A DNA stretch of 64,000 nt from Armatimonadota bacterium (GTDB lineage: Bacteria; Armatimonadota; UBA5829; DTJY01). Of the stretch, positions 29,263 through 38,942 are shown one piece after another; the stretch's first letter is position 1, and the number at the start of each line of letters is the position of its first letter. The stretch spans positions 226,779 through 290,778 of the forward strand of contig JARYMF010000005.1 of NCBI GenBank assembly GCA_029907255.1, read 5' to 3'. The notes beneath the pieces were generated by a model that saw nothing but the letters and a program-made list of their open reading frames with translations, had not been told where the DNA came from and searched no databases. The position numbers and the translations under genes are program-made.

Positions 29263-29310
29263 TTCTAAGGTGGAACGCACATAAGAGCACAATTCGAACA
29301 AACATGAGAA

Positions 29311-29335
29311 GCGTGCCTTTGAAGCACGCCTTTTT
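29311..29335 (+). terminator. Intrinsic terminator
   Basis: GCGTGC (29311-29316) pairs with GCACGC (29324-29329) around a 7-nt loop, followed by CTTTTT. It ends the small membrane-protein transcript before the mannosidase. Confidence 0.75.
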
Positions 29336-29361
29336 CAAAGAATTTGAAATGGAGGGATTTG

Positions 29362-32016
29362 ATGAGTTATACCATGCATGTGGTCTCCCACACTCATTGG
29401 GACCGCGAGTGGTATCTAACATTTCAGCAATTTCGCATTAGGCTTGTGGATCTCATCGTCCACTTGCTTCATATCCTTGACACCGACCCAGATTTTAAAC
29501 ACTTCAACCTCGATGGGCAAACGATAATTTTAGAGGACTATCTTCAAATTCGACCGCAGGACGAAGAAAAGCTCCGAAGATATATTCAGGAAGGACGAAT
29601 ACTCATTGGTCCATGGTATCAGCTAAATGACGAGTTCCTGGTAAGCGGTGAATCCACAATTCGAAATCTACTGATAGGCCACCGCATTGCATCGAAGTTT
29701 GGCAACATAATGAAGGTCGGCTATCTCCCAGACCAGTTCGGCAACGTATCTCAGATGCCTCAGATTCTGCAAGAGTTTGGGATAAAAAGCTGCATATTCG
29801 GACGAGGGCTTCAACTCACTGACGGCAGAAAAATGGAATTTATCTGGGAATCGCCCGATGGTTCACAGGTTCTCGCTTCCCTAATGGCTTTCTGGTACAA
29901 CAACGCGCAAAGATTCCCTTCAGATACAGAGGAAGCAGTCGAATACACAAAACGCATCCGAGATATGATGGCGCCCCATGCTACAACGTCGCAACTTCTT
30001 TTAATGAACGGCGTCGACCACCTTGAGCCGCAAGAGGGTCTCTCCAAAATCATTCAGCGGGTCAATGAACAATTAAAGGAAGACAAACTCGTCCATAGTA
30101 CGCTGCCCGCATATATCGAAGCCGTTCAAAGGGATATTGAGAAAAATAAGTTGGAGCTTCAAGTAATCAGAGGTGAGCTCCGTGAGGACAGAGGTGAATC
30201 AGTACTCGCAGGCACTCTCTCCAGCCGCATTTATTTAAAACAGGCGAATAATGAGTGTGAGATATGGTTGGAAAAATATGCAGAGCCTCTCTCTTCATTT
30301 GCCTGGATGATTGGCAATGAATATCCATCCGACTTTCTGTGCTACACTTGGAAGTTGCTAATGCAAAATCATCCTCACGACAGTATTTGCGGCTGTAGCA
30401 TCGACCAAGTTCACAATGAAATGATGGCGAGGTTTGCTCAAGTCCAACAAATTGCCCAGGAACTTACCAATCGAAGTCTAGAATACCTAGCCTCTGCAAT
30501 AAACACGCTTCACGAAAGCCTGGTTGTCTTTAATCCGCTCAGTTGGCCACGTACGGATAGGGTAACAGCAACCATTGAATTTCCACTTGGCGAGCCCGTT
30601 AGGGGGGAGCCGACTATTGATTATTCAAAAGACGTCAAGGCAATTGAGATACTTGACCCTCATGGAAAGCGCATTCCGTATAAACTTCTTGAACGAAGCA
30701 TTGCTGCCAAACAAGTGCTATCCCCGATTGAACTTCCGCGCTCGGTCATGGTCAGGCGGTTTCTAGTTGAGTTTATCGCAGAAAACGTGCCGGCATGTGG
30801 CTATAAAACCTACTCCATTAATCCTGTGCCAAGGATTCCTAAATTCGAAAATTGCCTCACTAATCAACTTTACTGGGAAGGTGTTCTATCCAATGAAACA
30901 ATAGCGGTAAATATATTCGAAGGAGCCATCACACTTTTGGACAAGCAGGCTGAGGCTGGCGAGGCAGAAGACGGCCTGGTATACAGCAGCCTTGGAATTC
31001 TTGAGGATGGCGGAGATGTAGGCGATGAATACCATTATCGGCAACCAACAAAGGATTGCAAAATTACCACCCTCCAATCCGCGCCAAAGGTTTCAATAGA
31101 AGACAACAGTCCCATATCTGCAACATTTCGATTGGATATGACTCTAAAGTTGCCAAAATCTGCACAACCCAACGAAAGGGAGCGCTCTGAAGAGGTAGTA
31201 GACTGCCCAGTAACTACTTGGATTACAGTGTCAGCCAAGTCCCCCAGGGTAGATATAATTACTGAGTTTGAAAACCAAGCTAAAGACCACCGCCTTCGAG
31301 TGCTTTTCCCAAGCGGCATTGAAACCAACGTCTCGCACGCAGAAGGACAATTCGACGTTATCACTAGGCCAATTCGTCCGCCGAAGGAGTGGCATGATGC
31401 TGCGCCATTTTATCCTCAACGCTGGTGGGTGGACGTTAATGATGGCGAAAAGGGATTGACAATTATAAATAAGGGCTTGCCTGAGTATGAAGTATACGAC
31501 GATGAGGCGCGAACTATCGCGCTTACATTACTCAGATGCGTAGGGCGGCTAAGTGGAAGCGGGGAAACACCAACTGCAATACCCACGCCTGGCGCACAAT
31601 GTTTGGGTAAGCATAGGTTTGAATATGCAATCCTGCCGCATAAGGGTACATGGGAAGACGCTATGGTGTGGCGCCAAGCACACCAATTCAATGTGAAAAT
31701 GCTCGCCATTCAAACAGGCGTTCACAAAGGAAAACTTCCAGCCGAGCACAGCTTTATTGAAGTTGACGCTCCCTCGTTGGTTATAACAGCAATTAAGAAA
31801 GCAGAAGACCGAGATTCATTGATTGTGCGATTCTTCAATATAAGCGAGCAAAATGCCCACAATGTAAAAATTAGGGTTGACAAAGCTATATCAGCTCGAA
31901 CTGTCAACTTGAACGAAGAACCAGGAACAGAGCTTACTATGGAATCCGACGGCTCAGTTATTCTCGATGTTCCTGGGAGGAAAATAGCTACCCTCGAGTT
32001 TAATTTAGAAAAGTAG
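29362..32016 (+). CDS. Alpha-mannosidase (GH38)
   Basis: About 884 residues from the ATG at 29362, which has GGAGGG 6 nt upstream; the ATG at 29344 is part of that site. The zinc-binding opening VVSHTHWDREWY and the nucleophile motif GYLPDQFGNVSQMPQIL are classic for GH38. A helical middle domain includes QNHPHDSICGCSIDQVH, where His helps hold the metal. The C-terminal 450 residues are the beta-rich GH38 C domain. It releases alpha-linked mannose from glycans or oligosaccharides. No signal peptide, so it is cytoplasmic and acts on imported sugars. The MBL gene follows by 66 nt. Confidence 0.92.
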   Translation: MSYTMHVVSHTHWDREWYLTFQQFRIRLVDLIVHLLHILDTDPDFKHFNLDGQTIILEDYLQIRPQDEEKLRRYIQEGRILIGPWYQLNDEFLVSGESTIRNLLIGHRIASKFGNIMKVGYLPDQFGNVSQMPQILQEFGIKSCIFGRGLQLTDGRKMEFIWESPDGSQVLASLMAFWYNNAQRFPSDTEEAVEYTKRIRDMMAPHATTSQLLLMNGVDHLEPQEGLSKIIQRVNEQLKEDKLVHSTLPAYIEAVQRDIEKNKLELQVIRGELREDRGESVLAGTLSSRIYLKQANNECEIWLEKYAEPLSSFAWMIGNEYPSDFLCYTWKLLMQNHPHDSICGCSIDQVHNEMMARFAQVQQIAQELTNRSLEYLASAINTLHESLVVFNPLSWPRTDRVTATIEFPLGEPVRGEPTIDYSKDVKAIEILDPHGKRIPYKLLERSIAAKQVLSPIELPRSVMVRRFLVEFIAENVPACGYKTYSINPVPRIPKFENCLTNQLYWEGVLSNETIAVNIFEGAITLLDKQAEAGEAEDGLVYSSLGILEDGGDVGDEYHYRQPTKDCKITTLQSAPKVSIEDNSPISATFRLDMTLKLPKSAQPNERERSEEVVDCPVTTWITVSAKSPRVDIITEFENQAKDHRLRVLFPSGIETNVSHAEGQFDVITRPIRPPKEWHDAAPFYPQRWWVDVNDGEKGLTIINKGLPEYEVYDDEARTIALTLLRCVGRLSGSGETPTAIPTPGAQCLGKHRFEYAILPHKGTWEDAMVWRQAHQFNVKMLAIQTGVHKGKLPAEHSFIEVDAPSLVITAIKKAEDRDSLIVRFFNISEQNAHNVKIRVDKAISARTVNLNEEPGTELTMESDGSVILDVPGRKIATLEFNLEK

Positions 32017-32082
32017 AAGCCGAAGAAAAGGCAAGTCCCCCACTTCGGCGTTCATCAATAAAAAATAACTCCGGAGGTTGAC

Positions 32083-32895
32083 TTGCGCATTAAAATACTT
32101 GGCACTGCTGCCGCAGAAGGGTGGCCGGCACTCTTCTGTAGTTGCGAGACTTGCCGGAAAGCTAGACAACTCGGCGGCAAGAATATCAGAAGTCGTGCTG
32201 CCATCCAATTTGGCGAAAAGCATCGCATTGATTTTGGACCCGACGCCTGGTACCATGAAGCAATCCTCAACGTTGACATATCAAAACTTGAACACTTATT
32301 TATCACCCACTCGCACGAGGATCATTTCTATCATCAGCAACTTCATTATCTGATTCCTCCGTTCGGACATGGCCGAACAGGGGCTCTGCACGTGTATGGC
32401 AATGAGAAAGTAATCTCAACTCTAAAGGAACACTGGGGGCGATTGGAAGGAGAAACTATTATTCTCCACAAAATTGAACCATTCGTGCCCATCCAAGCGG
32501 GCAACATGATATTTACTCCACTCAGAGCAATCCATATGCAGGGCGGCGAAATACCCTTAAACTACATAGCTAGCGACGGGAGTAAAACCATACTCTATAA
32601 TTGCGATACAGGCCAATATGAAGACGATACTTGGGATTACCTAGAAAGCACAAAGATTGATTGTGTGATTTCCGAGTGCACTTGCGGCCCACTTCCAGGC
32701 GGAGGTGGGCATATGAACTTTAAGACTGTTCTTAGCCTAAAAGAGCGTTTGGAGAAATTTGGTTCTTACACCACTGGGCCCTTCATTGTTACGCATTTCT
32801 CTCATAATATTGGCATGATGCACGATGAAATCGAAGAACTTCTCAAACCCCATGGAATAATAGTAGCCTATGATGGCATGGAAGTAGTGATATAA
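32083..32895 (+). CDS. MBL-fold metallohydrolase (PhnP-like)
   Basis: 270 residues starting at TTG with CCGGAGG upstream. The opening RIKILGTAAAEGWP and the cluster CSCETCRKAR resemble PhnP-type phosphodiesterases, in which Cys residues can hold a structural metal. The beta-lactamase-fold metal motif is THSHEDHF near residue 76, with later metal ligands in NCDTGQYED and VTHFSHN. Likely a phosphoesterase; substrate unknown. It follows the mannosidase and precedes the histidine kinase with short gaps on the same strand. Confidence 0.82.
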   Translation: MRIKILGTAAAEGWPALFCSCETCRKARQLGGKNIRSRAAIQFGEKHRIDFGPDAWYHEAILNVDISKLEHLFITHSHEDHFYHQQLHYLIPPFGHGRTGALHVYGNEKVISTLKEHWGRLEGETIILHKIEPFVPIQAGNMIFTPLRAIHMQGGEIPLNYIASDGSKTILYNCDTGQYEDDTWDYLESTKIDCVISECTCGPLPGGGGHMNFKTVLSLKERLEKFGSYTTGPFIVTHFSHNIGMMHDEIEELLKPHGIIVAYDGMEVVI

Positions 32896-32974
32896 TTTAA
32901 TTTGCGGCAAGTAGCTAATCTTAACTAAATGCCTATCTCTTTCATAATCATCGTCTCCCCAAGCGGTGTTTACG

Positions 32975-35254
32975 ATGGAAAACATTCAATGGGAGCTGGC
33001 AACACTTTACGAAATAGGCCGCGTGCTCTCTGCATCGCCGGAACTTGACGACCTAATAAGGACAATCGTAAATTCGGCGATAACGCTGGGCAATGCAAAA
33101 GCCAGCTGGTTTGCCTTATATGACCGGACTTCCGGAAATCTCTCGTATGCGGCAAGCCAAAACCTTGACCAGGACATAGTGAGCATTTTGGCTGATAGAG
33201 CCAAGGAGTGGATTCCTTTAACAACCGGCAAAGAATTAGAGCCCATTATCTTCACTGATTTAAAATCAAACCCAGTCCTCAAAATTGCCGCCGAACGTCA
33301 TTTGCTTGATGCCGCGGTCATCGTCAAGATAACTTACAAGGAAGCACTCGTTGGAGTTCTAACCGTTTTTTGGGATCGCTCAAGGCAATTCCTTTCAGAA
33401 TGTATCGAGCCAATATTCCTTTTAGCAAACCAAGCTGGCGCTGCAATAGAAAATGCCATCCTTCTTCGCGAAGCAAGGCGAAGAGCGATTGCCCTCGATG
33501 CAATGTTCAATGTTATACAAACTATAGGCCGTTCTCCGAGGATTAAACCAGTTCTCGATGCTATCATCAATCAAGCCAACCGCCTTCTTGGAACCGACAG
33601 AAGCATTATACGATTGGTTGACCCAGTAACGCGCGAGCTCACGGTGGGCACTACATTGGGCATCAGCCGTTCTACAATGCGAAACATCAAGCTGAAGGTC
33701 GGCGAAGGAATACTGGGGAAGGTCGCCAAGGAAGGTAAGCCGCTAATAATAAACGACGTAGCATCCTACCCAGAGGCACAAAAACATGCCGCAGAAATTG
33801 GCAGAGTGGCTTCTCTTCTCTGCGTGCCCATGATTCTTGAAAACAAAACCATTGGCGTCCTGATGACAGGCAGCAGTAAGCCGAAAATCTTCACGGAGGA
33901 AGATAAAAGTCTGCTGATGCTTTTGGCAAGTCAAGCCGCTGTCGTTACTGAAAATGCCAGATTATATGAGCAGGTAAACAAGCAGCTCTCAGAATTGAGA
34001 ATCCTCTATCGCATGGCCGAATATCTAGCATCTACAGCCGACGTCTCAACATTGCTCCAGTTTATCGTCAATCACCTTGCACAATCCTTCGGCGCAAAGT
34101 TTGGTTCCCTGCGACTGCTTGATGAGGAAGGGTCTACTTTGCTGACTGGTGCTATCTATGGAACTACGGATGAGTACACCAAAGTCGCAAATGAAAATGT
34201 CCAAATGACCCTTGACCCAGCTACACCTAGCGGCCAAAGCCCGGCGGCGGTGGCAATTCGAGAAAAGCGAATATGCGCGGTAGCAGATATTTCGCGCAAT
34301 CGCAGATTTGCCGCCTGGCGTGATTTCGCTCGCATGGAAGGTTACAAGTCATTGGTGTGCGTTCCTTTGATTCCCGCAGATGAACCAATCGGGGTACTCA
34401 GCTTGTATTTCAAAAAAATACGACGCTTTCGACCGGGTGAGCAAGAACTACTTCAGACCGCTGCTCGCACTTCAGCAATTGCGCTTCAAAGGGCGATACT
34501 CGATGAACGTCTTCTAAGAGAAGAAGTCACTAGGCGAGCTTTGGAAGAGGTAAGCCATCTTAAGACAGAATTCGTCTCTTTAGTTTCTCATGAGCTTCGC
34601 ACACCGCTAACTTCGATACAAGGCTACGTAAAACTCCTCCTCGAAGGTCATACCGGAAAACTTAACGCCCTTCAAAGCGAATTTTTGACCACTGTCAGCC
34701 GGAATACCGAGAAGCTAATAGCTCTGGTAAATGACTTGCTAGACATCTCGCGCATCGAATCAGGCCGTCTTGAGCTTGTCATGCAGCCTTTGGACTTGAG
34801 CGAAGTAGTACAGAGTGAAATAGAAACGCTCAAAGCCCTGGCTGATGAGAAAGAAATTCAAATAATTGTAGATTTTGAGGAAGGACTCACCAAGGTTAAA
34901 GCTGACTCACACCGGCTTGGCCAGATAATCAGCAACCTGCTAAGCAATGCAATCAAATATAGCCCGCCGCGCTCCAAAGTAAAGATTACCGCCAACCAAT
35001 TGGGGAAAAATGTACTCGTAAAGGTCATAGATTCAGGAATTGGCATAGCTCCAGAAGAACGTGCGAAGCTCTTTCAGCGATTCTATCGTAGTAGCGACCA
35101 GGCAGTTCAATCCACACACGGCACAGGCTTAGGCCTTGCCATTACTCGCTATTTAGTCGAGATGCATGGAGGAAAAATTTGGGTTGAGAGCGAAAAAGGT
35201 CAAGGTAGCACATTCAGCTTCACGATATCCGCTCTTCCGGCAGAAAGCGCTTAG
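32975..35254 (+). CDS. GAF-domain sensor histidine kinase
   Basis: About 759 residues with three GAF domains (roughly 5-165, 175-335 and 340-505), a HisKA dimerisation helix with the phospho-acceptor His in VSHELRTPL, and a C-terminal HATPase with N box NLLSNAIKYSP, G1 DSGIGIAPEE, F box LFQRFYR and G2 GTGLGLAI. No membrane helix, so the sensor is cytoplasmic and probably binds a small ligand or redox signal. The upstream GTG at 32966 has no better ribosome site. The receiver gene starts 76 nt downstream and is the obvious partner. Confidence 0.92.
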   Translation: MENIQWELATLYEIGRVLSASPELDDLIRTIVNSAITLGNAKASWFALYDRTSGNLSYAASQNLDQDIVSILADRAKEWIPLTTGKELEPIIFTDLKSNPVLKIAAERHLLDAAVIVKITYKEALVGVLTVFWDRSRQFLSECIEPIFLLANQAGAAIENAILLREARRRAIALDAMFNVIQTIGRSPRIKPVLDAIINQANRLLGTDRSIIRLVDPVTRELTVGTTLGISRSTMRNIKLKVGEGILGKVAKEGKPLIINDVASYPEAQKHAAEIGRVASLLCVPMILENKTIGVLMTGSSKPKIFTEEDKSLLMLLASQAAVVTENARLYEQVNKQLSELRILYRMAEYLASTADVSTLLQFIVNHLAQSFGAKFGSLRLLDEEGSTLLTGAIYGTTDEYTKVANENVQMTLDPATPSGQSPAAVAIREKRICAVADISRNRRFAAWRDFARMEGYKSLVCVPLIPADEPIGVLSLYFKKIRRFRPGEQELLQTAARTSAIALQRAILDERLLREEVTRRALEEVSHLKTEFVSLVSHELRTPLTSIQGYVKLLLEGHTGKLNALQSEFLTTVSRNTEKLIALVNDLLDISRIESGRLELVMQPLDLSEVVQSEIETLKALADEKEIQIIVDFEEGLTKVKADSHRLGQIISNLLSNAIKYSPPRSKVKITANQLGKNVLVKVIDSGIGIAPEERAKLFQRFYRSSDQAVQSTHGTGLGLAITRYLVEMHGGKIWVESEKGQGSTFSFTISALPAESA

Positions 35255-35330
35255 GTGATGCTGGGTTGGCTTTGATGCTCTCAGTCGCCTCAAAACCGTC
35301 AGTTAGGATTCCGAAATGGAGGGATGGTAC

Positions 35331-35708
35331 ATGGCAAAGATTCTCATAGTTGATGATGAGGCAGACGTTGTTCGCCTGATACAATTTCGACTAGAAAAAG
35401 AAGGCTTCGAAGTAATATCCTGTGGTGATGGCCAAACCGCGCTAAAAATGTCTGAAGAGGAAAAACCCGATCTTGTAATCCTCGATATCATGATGCCTTT
35501 AATGGACGGAATGGAAGTGCTAAGGCAGATTAGGTCGAGGCGACTAACGTCAAAAATTCCTGTGATTATGCTTACAGCAAAAACTACCAGTATCACAGTT
35601 GACCAAGCCAGACAGCTTTGGGTCTCTGATTATATTGTCAAACCTTTTGACCCGGAGAAACTAGTAGTAAAGGTCAAGAAAGCCCTCCGCCTGCCAATTG
35701 ACTCGTGA
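35331..35708 (+). CDS. Single-domain response regulator (CheY-like)
   Basis: 125 residues from the ATG at 35331; the ATG at 35316 is part of the ribosome site. A single receiver domain: acidic pair in ILIVDDEAD, phospho-acceptor Asp in VILDIMMPLMDG, Thr in VIMLTAKT and Lys in YIVKPFDP. There is no output domain, so it must act by protein contact or phosphotransfer. It sits directly behind the GAF histidine kinase. Confidence 0.9.
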   Translation: MAKILIVDDEADVVRLIQFRLEKEGFEVISCGDGQTALKMSEEEKPDLVILDIMMPLMDGMEVLRQIRSRRLTSKIPVIMLTAKTTSITVDQARQLWVSDYIVKPFDPEKLVVKVKKALRLPIDS

Positions 35709-35762
35709 TTTGTTCAAGGCGCACTTTTTATGAAGAATAGCTCTTTAGCATGGAGTTTATAA

Positions 35763-36254
35763 TTGACCTGTCCTGACGCTTCAAAAGTCAAATTCGAAAT
35801 CCGACGATACAAAAGCGACGTTCATAAGTTTGAAAACGATTTGGTTGCCTATCTACCGGGACTTTTAATTACTCAATCAACTGTATCTAACGACTTAGCC
35901 ACACTGGATAAAGACACAACCGCCCTTCGATTTGACTTCATTGAGGATTGGTATAGCGTCACTGCCTTCCTTGACAGCGCAAAGAACCCAACTGGCCATT
36001 ATCATATCTCAATCCAATCCCCTTTAAGAAATGACAACGGCGTTTGGAAAGGCGATGACCTAGTACTTGCGGTCGAGGTATACTCAAACTGGGAATATGC
36101 AATTCTAAACGAAGAAGCTTTCTCATGCGCAGTCGAAGAAGGCTGGATGAGGATATACGCCGCAGCCAACGCCAGAGAGTGTCTTCGCAAGTTAACCTTG
36201 ATGCTGGATGAACACTGTCTCCCCCCCGAAGTAATGGATGCAGTCGGCGCATAA
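35763..36254 (+). CDS. DUF402-type protein
   Basis: 163 residues beginning at TTG with GGAG 8 nt upstream. The central part, YHISIQSP, GVWKGDDLVLAVEVY and NEEAFSCAVEEG, has the DUF402/FomD-like layout: a small beta-barrel with a polar pocket built from Trp, Asp and Glu. Known members hydrolyse nucleotides or nucleotide-linked phosphonates; the role here is unknown. No signal peptide. It is 54 nt after the receiver gene and may belong to the same transcript. Confidence 0.6.
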   Translation: MTCPDASKVKFEIRRYKSDVHKFENDLVAYLPGLLITQSTVSNDLATLDKDTTALRFDFIEDWYSVTAFLDSAKNPTGHYHISIQSPLRNDNGVWKGDDLVLAVEVYSNWEYAILNEEAFSCAVEEGWMRIYAAANARECLRKLTLMLDEHCLPPEVMDAVGA

Positions 36255-36363
36255 TCAGGAAATTGTTACAGGTAGGATAACCATCCAATAAACCGATACT
36301 CCTTTTGGAAGTAATTTTTCAGGCAGGTTTTAATGTTACAAGCGCCAAAGAGGAGGACGCCGA

Positions 36364-36552
36364 GTGGAGAAAAGCGTATCACTAACCCATGCGGAGGTGG
36401 CGGCTTTACTTGACATGTCGTTGCTGACTTACGCAAAGGTTGATGAGGAAGTAGCAAGAAGCGCCCTATGTAAGCTAGCAAACTTATGTAGGGAATTCGA
36501 TATTGAAGAAAACAAAGATAATGCCAACGTAGGGGTGATTGCAAAAGTCTAG
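36364..36552 (+). CDS. Small protein of unknown function
   Basis: 62 residues from GTG with GAGGAGG 8 nt upstream. The sequence is helical and polar: THAEVAALLDMSLLTYAKVD, then RSALCKLANLCREFD. Two Cys are present. The mix of helices suggests a small adaptor or antitoxin-like protein, but there is no toxin gene nearby and no family is recognised. A perfect intrinsic terminator closes the transcript. Confidence 0.55.
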   Translation: MEKSVSLTHAEVAALLDMSLLTYAKVDEEVARSALCKLANLCREFDIEENKDNANVGVIAKV

Positions 36553-36579
36553 CAACAAAACTAACCAAGTTTTTTCAAC

Positions 36580-36612
36580 AAGAGGCCTTCGCCCGAAGGC
36601 CTCTTTGCTTTT
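36580..36612 (+). terminator. Intrinsic terminator
   Basis: AAGAGGCCTTCG (36580-36591) pairs with CGAAGGCCTCTT (36594-36605), followed by a T-rich run. It ends the plus-strand transcript that contains the kinase, receiver, DUF402 and small-protein genes. Confidence 0.88.
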
Positions 36613-36691
36613 CTTACGAATAAGACAAAAACAGGTACAAATACGGATTCCATAGCTTGATTGTGGGTGATAGAATTAAAATACCGCGCAA

Positions 36692-36800
36692 GGGGCAGGA
36701 GGTAGACTTTAGCCTCCCTCAGGCTGAATTAAGAAGATTCCGGTTGTCGGAATCAAGTATAGCCCGATGTCACATCAGTCTACCGCCTGTCCTCTTATTT
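36692..36800. ncRNA. Structured element, possible small RNA or repeat
   Basis: An outer 17-bp stem joins 36692-36708 with 36777-36793 (two G-U pairs and one mismatch on the plus strand). It encloses AGCCT/AGGCT (36711-36725) and GATTCCG/CGGAATC (about 36736-36754), with a further short GATG/CATC pair. On the plus strand it is followed by TCTTATTTTT, which looks like a terminator tail. A 62-codon frame across it has no ribosome site. It lies in a 330-nt gap between a terminator and the 3' end of the GH42 gene. It could be a small RNA, a 3' UTR structure of GH42, or a mobile palindromic repeat. Confidence 0.4.
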
Positions 36801-36883
36801 TTGCCACCCAAGAAGCTTATCTTACTTGCACATCCACTTAATTAAAATCGGCTACTTCTAGGCTTAGCACAAAACAGGTAGGG

Positions 36884-38866
36884 TTATATGTATTTCAGCA
36901 CCATTACGCCGTACGGCGGAACCTCTACAGTGCCCTCATATTTTTTACCTGTCAGCAGGTCTATCATTAAACCGCCAATCGCCAATTTTGCCGGCTGGTT
37001 TTCGACTTCAGCTACAGCCAATCCGCTGCCTGCCTGGCCTTCACGTGGAACAATAACTAGGTTAGGAGATGCCTCCGCAACCGGTCGAACGCCGACATCA
37101 TTGCCAATTGCAATAAGAAGCTTCTGAAGATCTTCAGGCTGCGGTAGAGTGCCAAGCATGATAATTTGGCCCCTGCCAATTTTTTGCCTAGCAACGGCAG
37201 CCAATCCCTGCAAAGGATATTCGGTATACGTGGCAAGAGCTTGCGCTCCTCGAAGCTCGAGACCGTCGTACCAAACTGAGCCAGCAGATGACCTGCCATC
37301 CCACCAGCGAAGCCCAAATTCGTGAGGGTCTGCTGGAATCTCATATCGGCATCGAATGCCCATCCATTCCTCCAAGCTCCCATAAGGCGCATGTGTAAAT
37401 TTCGTTGCATGGATAGTCCGAACATCGGAAAGAGGACCAACTATCCATGTTCCACCTGCTTCTATCCATGCTTTCAGACGCTCACGAAGACCAAACTCAT
37501 CAAGCGCAGGCAAGAAAGGCGAGAACACCATTTTGTATTTGGATAGGTCACTCATCGGAAGAATTACGTCAGGCCGAAATTGCGCCTGCATCATAGGACG
37601 ATAGACCTTTTCAAGCAGGAACACTTGGTAATTAAAACCATTCACCATAGGCTGATATTCAAACATCCATGCAGCCCTATGTGAAAAATGGAGAGCTAGG
37701 CCAGTATTCACAGGCTTGGTATTGTTCAAGAAGTCGGCCGCTGTCCGGAAGCCCGCCGAAATTTCCTTTACTTCGTCGAAGATATGCATGGGTCTCCCAC
37801 AGCTTGTAATGACTGCGCCATGCATTAATTCCTGACCACTCCAGTGCTGTCGCCAAAGCCAATAAAGGTTTGCCTCACCGCCCATAAGAACAGGAAGCCA
37901 ACTATTCGCTCGGCAGAATCCGGGCTCCTTGTAACCATTTGCCGTGGTTGAGCCATTCCAGCAGGTAGCAGTTTCCGTATTCCAAAAAGGCCTCTCCTTA
38001 ATTGGCCGGCAGAAATCAAACCAGAACGCCGCTTGCCAGAGGTTAGACATGCCGTGGTAGTGGTTGAACTGCACCACATCAAGGGCGCGATGTATATCCC
38101 CATAGTCAATTCCCGGAACAGGCATCATATCTGTTCCTATTGGATGTATGGTTAGTTTATGAAGAATATCCGCCTGGTGCTTCACAAACTCTACATAAGA
38201 GTCGCTTGTAAACTCAGCCCATGCTGTTAGCAATGACGGATGGTGCCAAGTATGCCGATGAGGAATCGGAAGCTGGTCGAACGATTGGTATGTCATGCTC
38301 CAAAGGTTCGTGCCCCAAGCAGCATTCAATGCTTCGATTGTGCCGAACTTTTTGCGCATAGTATCTCGAAACTTTTTTACACAAACCGGACATACACACG
38401 AGCGGCCTCCGTATGGATACACTTCGTTATCAATTTGCCAACCTATAATCCGCTCATCCTTTCCGAACTCTTCAGCCAATCGAGTAACAATACGGGTGCA
38501 ATGCTCGCGATAAACGGGACTATTTGGACATGCATGCCTTCGCGAACCATGCATAGCAACGCCAATGTCGTCACGAACAAAGAGTATTTCTGGATAGCGT
38601 TCCGTAAGCCAAGCAGGTGGTGTGCATGTAGGTGTCCCCATGATTACTGCAATTCCAGCTTCACCAAGCTTCTCGACAACTAAGTGTAGCCAGTCAAAGT
38701 CGAAAACCCCTTCTTTGGGCTCCATGCGGCTCCACGCAAACTCACCAATTCGCATGACATTCATGCCAGCTTCTTTCATCAAGGCAATGTCAGCATCAAT
38801 TTGCTCGATGGGCCAGTCTTCTGGATAGTACGCTGCGCCGAGAAATGGTGGTTGAAAAGATTTCAT
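36884..38866 (-). CDS. Beta-galactosidase, GH42 family
   Basis: 660 residues, normal for GH42. The opening FLGAAYYPEDW and RIGEFAWSRMEP are family hallmarks. The acid/base Glu is in WQIDNEVY near residue 149 and a nucleophile Glu is plausible in FWNTETATC. Four Cys in SCVCPVC and nearby match the GH42 zinc site. A trimerisation domain (about 390-600) and a C-terminal beta domain follow. It cleaves terminal beta-galactosides from short oligosaccharides. No signal peptide, so cytoplasmic. GGAGAT precedes the ATG. Confidence 0.93.
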   Translation of the reverse strand: MKSFQPPFLGAAYYPEDWPIEQIDADIALMKEAGMNVMRIGEFAWSRMEPKEGVFDFDWLHLVVEKLGEAGIAVIMGTPTCTPPAWLTERYPEILFVRDDIGVAMHGSRRHACPNSPVYREHCTRIVTRLAEEFGKDERIIGWQIDNEVYPYGGRSCVCPVCVKKFRDTMRKKFGTIEALNAAWGTNLWSMTYQSFDQLPIPHRHTWHHPSLLTAWAEFTSDSYVEFVKHQADILHKLTIHPIGTDMMPVPGIDYGDIHRALDVVQFNHYHGMSNLWQAAFWFDFCRPIKERPFWNTETATCWNGSTTANGYKEPGFCRANSWLPVLMGGEANLYWLWRQHWSGQELMHGAVITSCGRPMHIFDEVKEISAGFRTAADFLNNTKPVNTGLALHFSHRAAWMFEYQPMVNGFNYQVFLLEKVYRPMMQAQFRPDVILPMSDLSKYKMVFSPFLPALDEFGLRERLKAWIEAGGTWIVGPLSDVRTIHATKFTHAPYGSLEEWMGIRCRYEIPADPHEFGLRWWDGRSSAGSVWYDGLELRGAQALATYTEYPLQGLAAVARQKIGRGQIIMLGTLPQPEDLQKLLIAIGNDVGVRPVAEASPNLVIVPREGQAGSGLAVAEVENQPAKLAIGGLMIDLLTGKKYEGTVEVPPYGVMVLKYI

Positions 38867-38942
38867 CGTTCATCTCCGAAAATTTTGATTAATAGCTTGC
38901 AAAACTTGCCGACCGATAATCTACCGCATAAGGTTTCATAGG

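Noticed and set aside
36692..36793. tRNA gene in the structured element
   Set aside because: Stem lengths, loop sizes and the T-loop sequence do not fit; there is no anticodon arm of normal form.
36657..36845. 62-codon plus-strand ORF
   Set aside because: No ribosome site, and it overlaps a strong nested hairpin element; composition is not protein-like.
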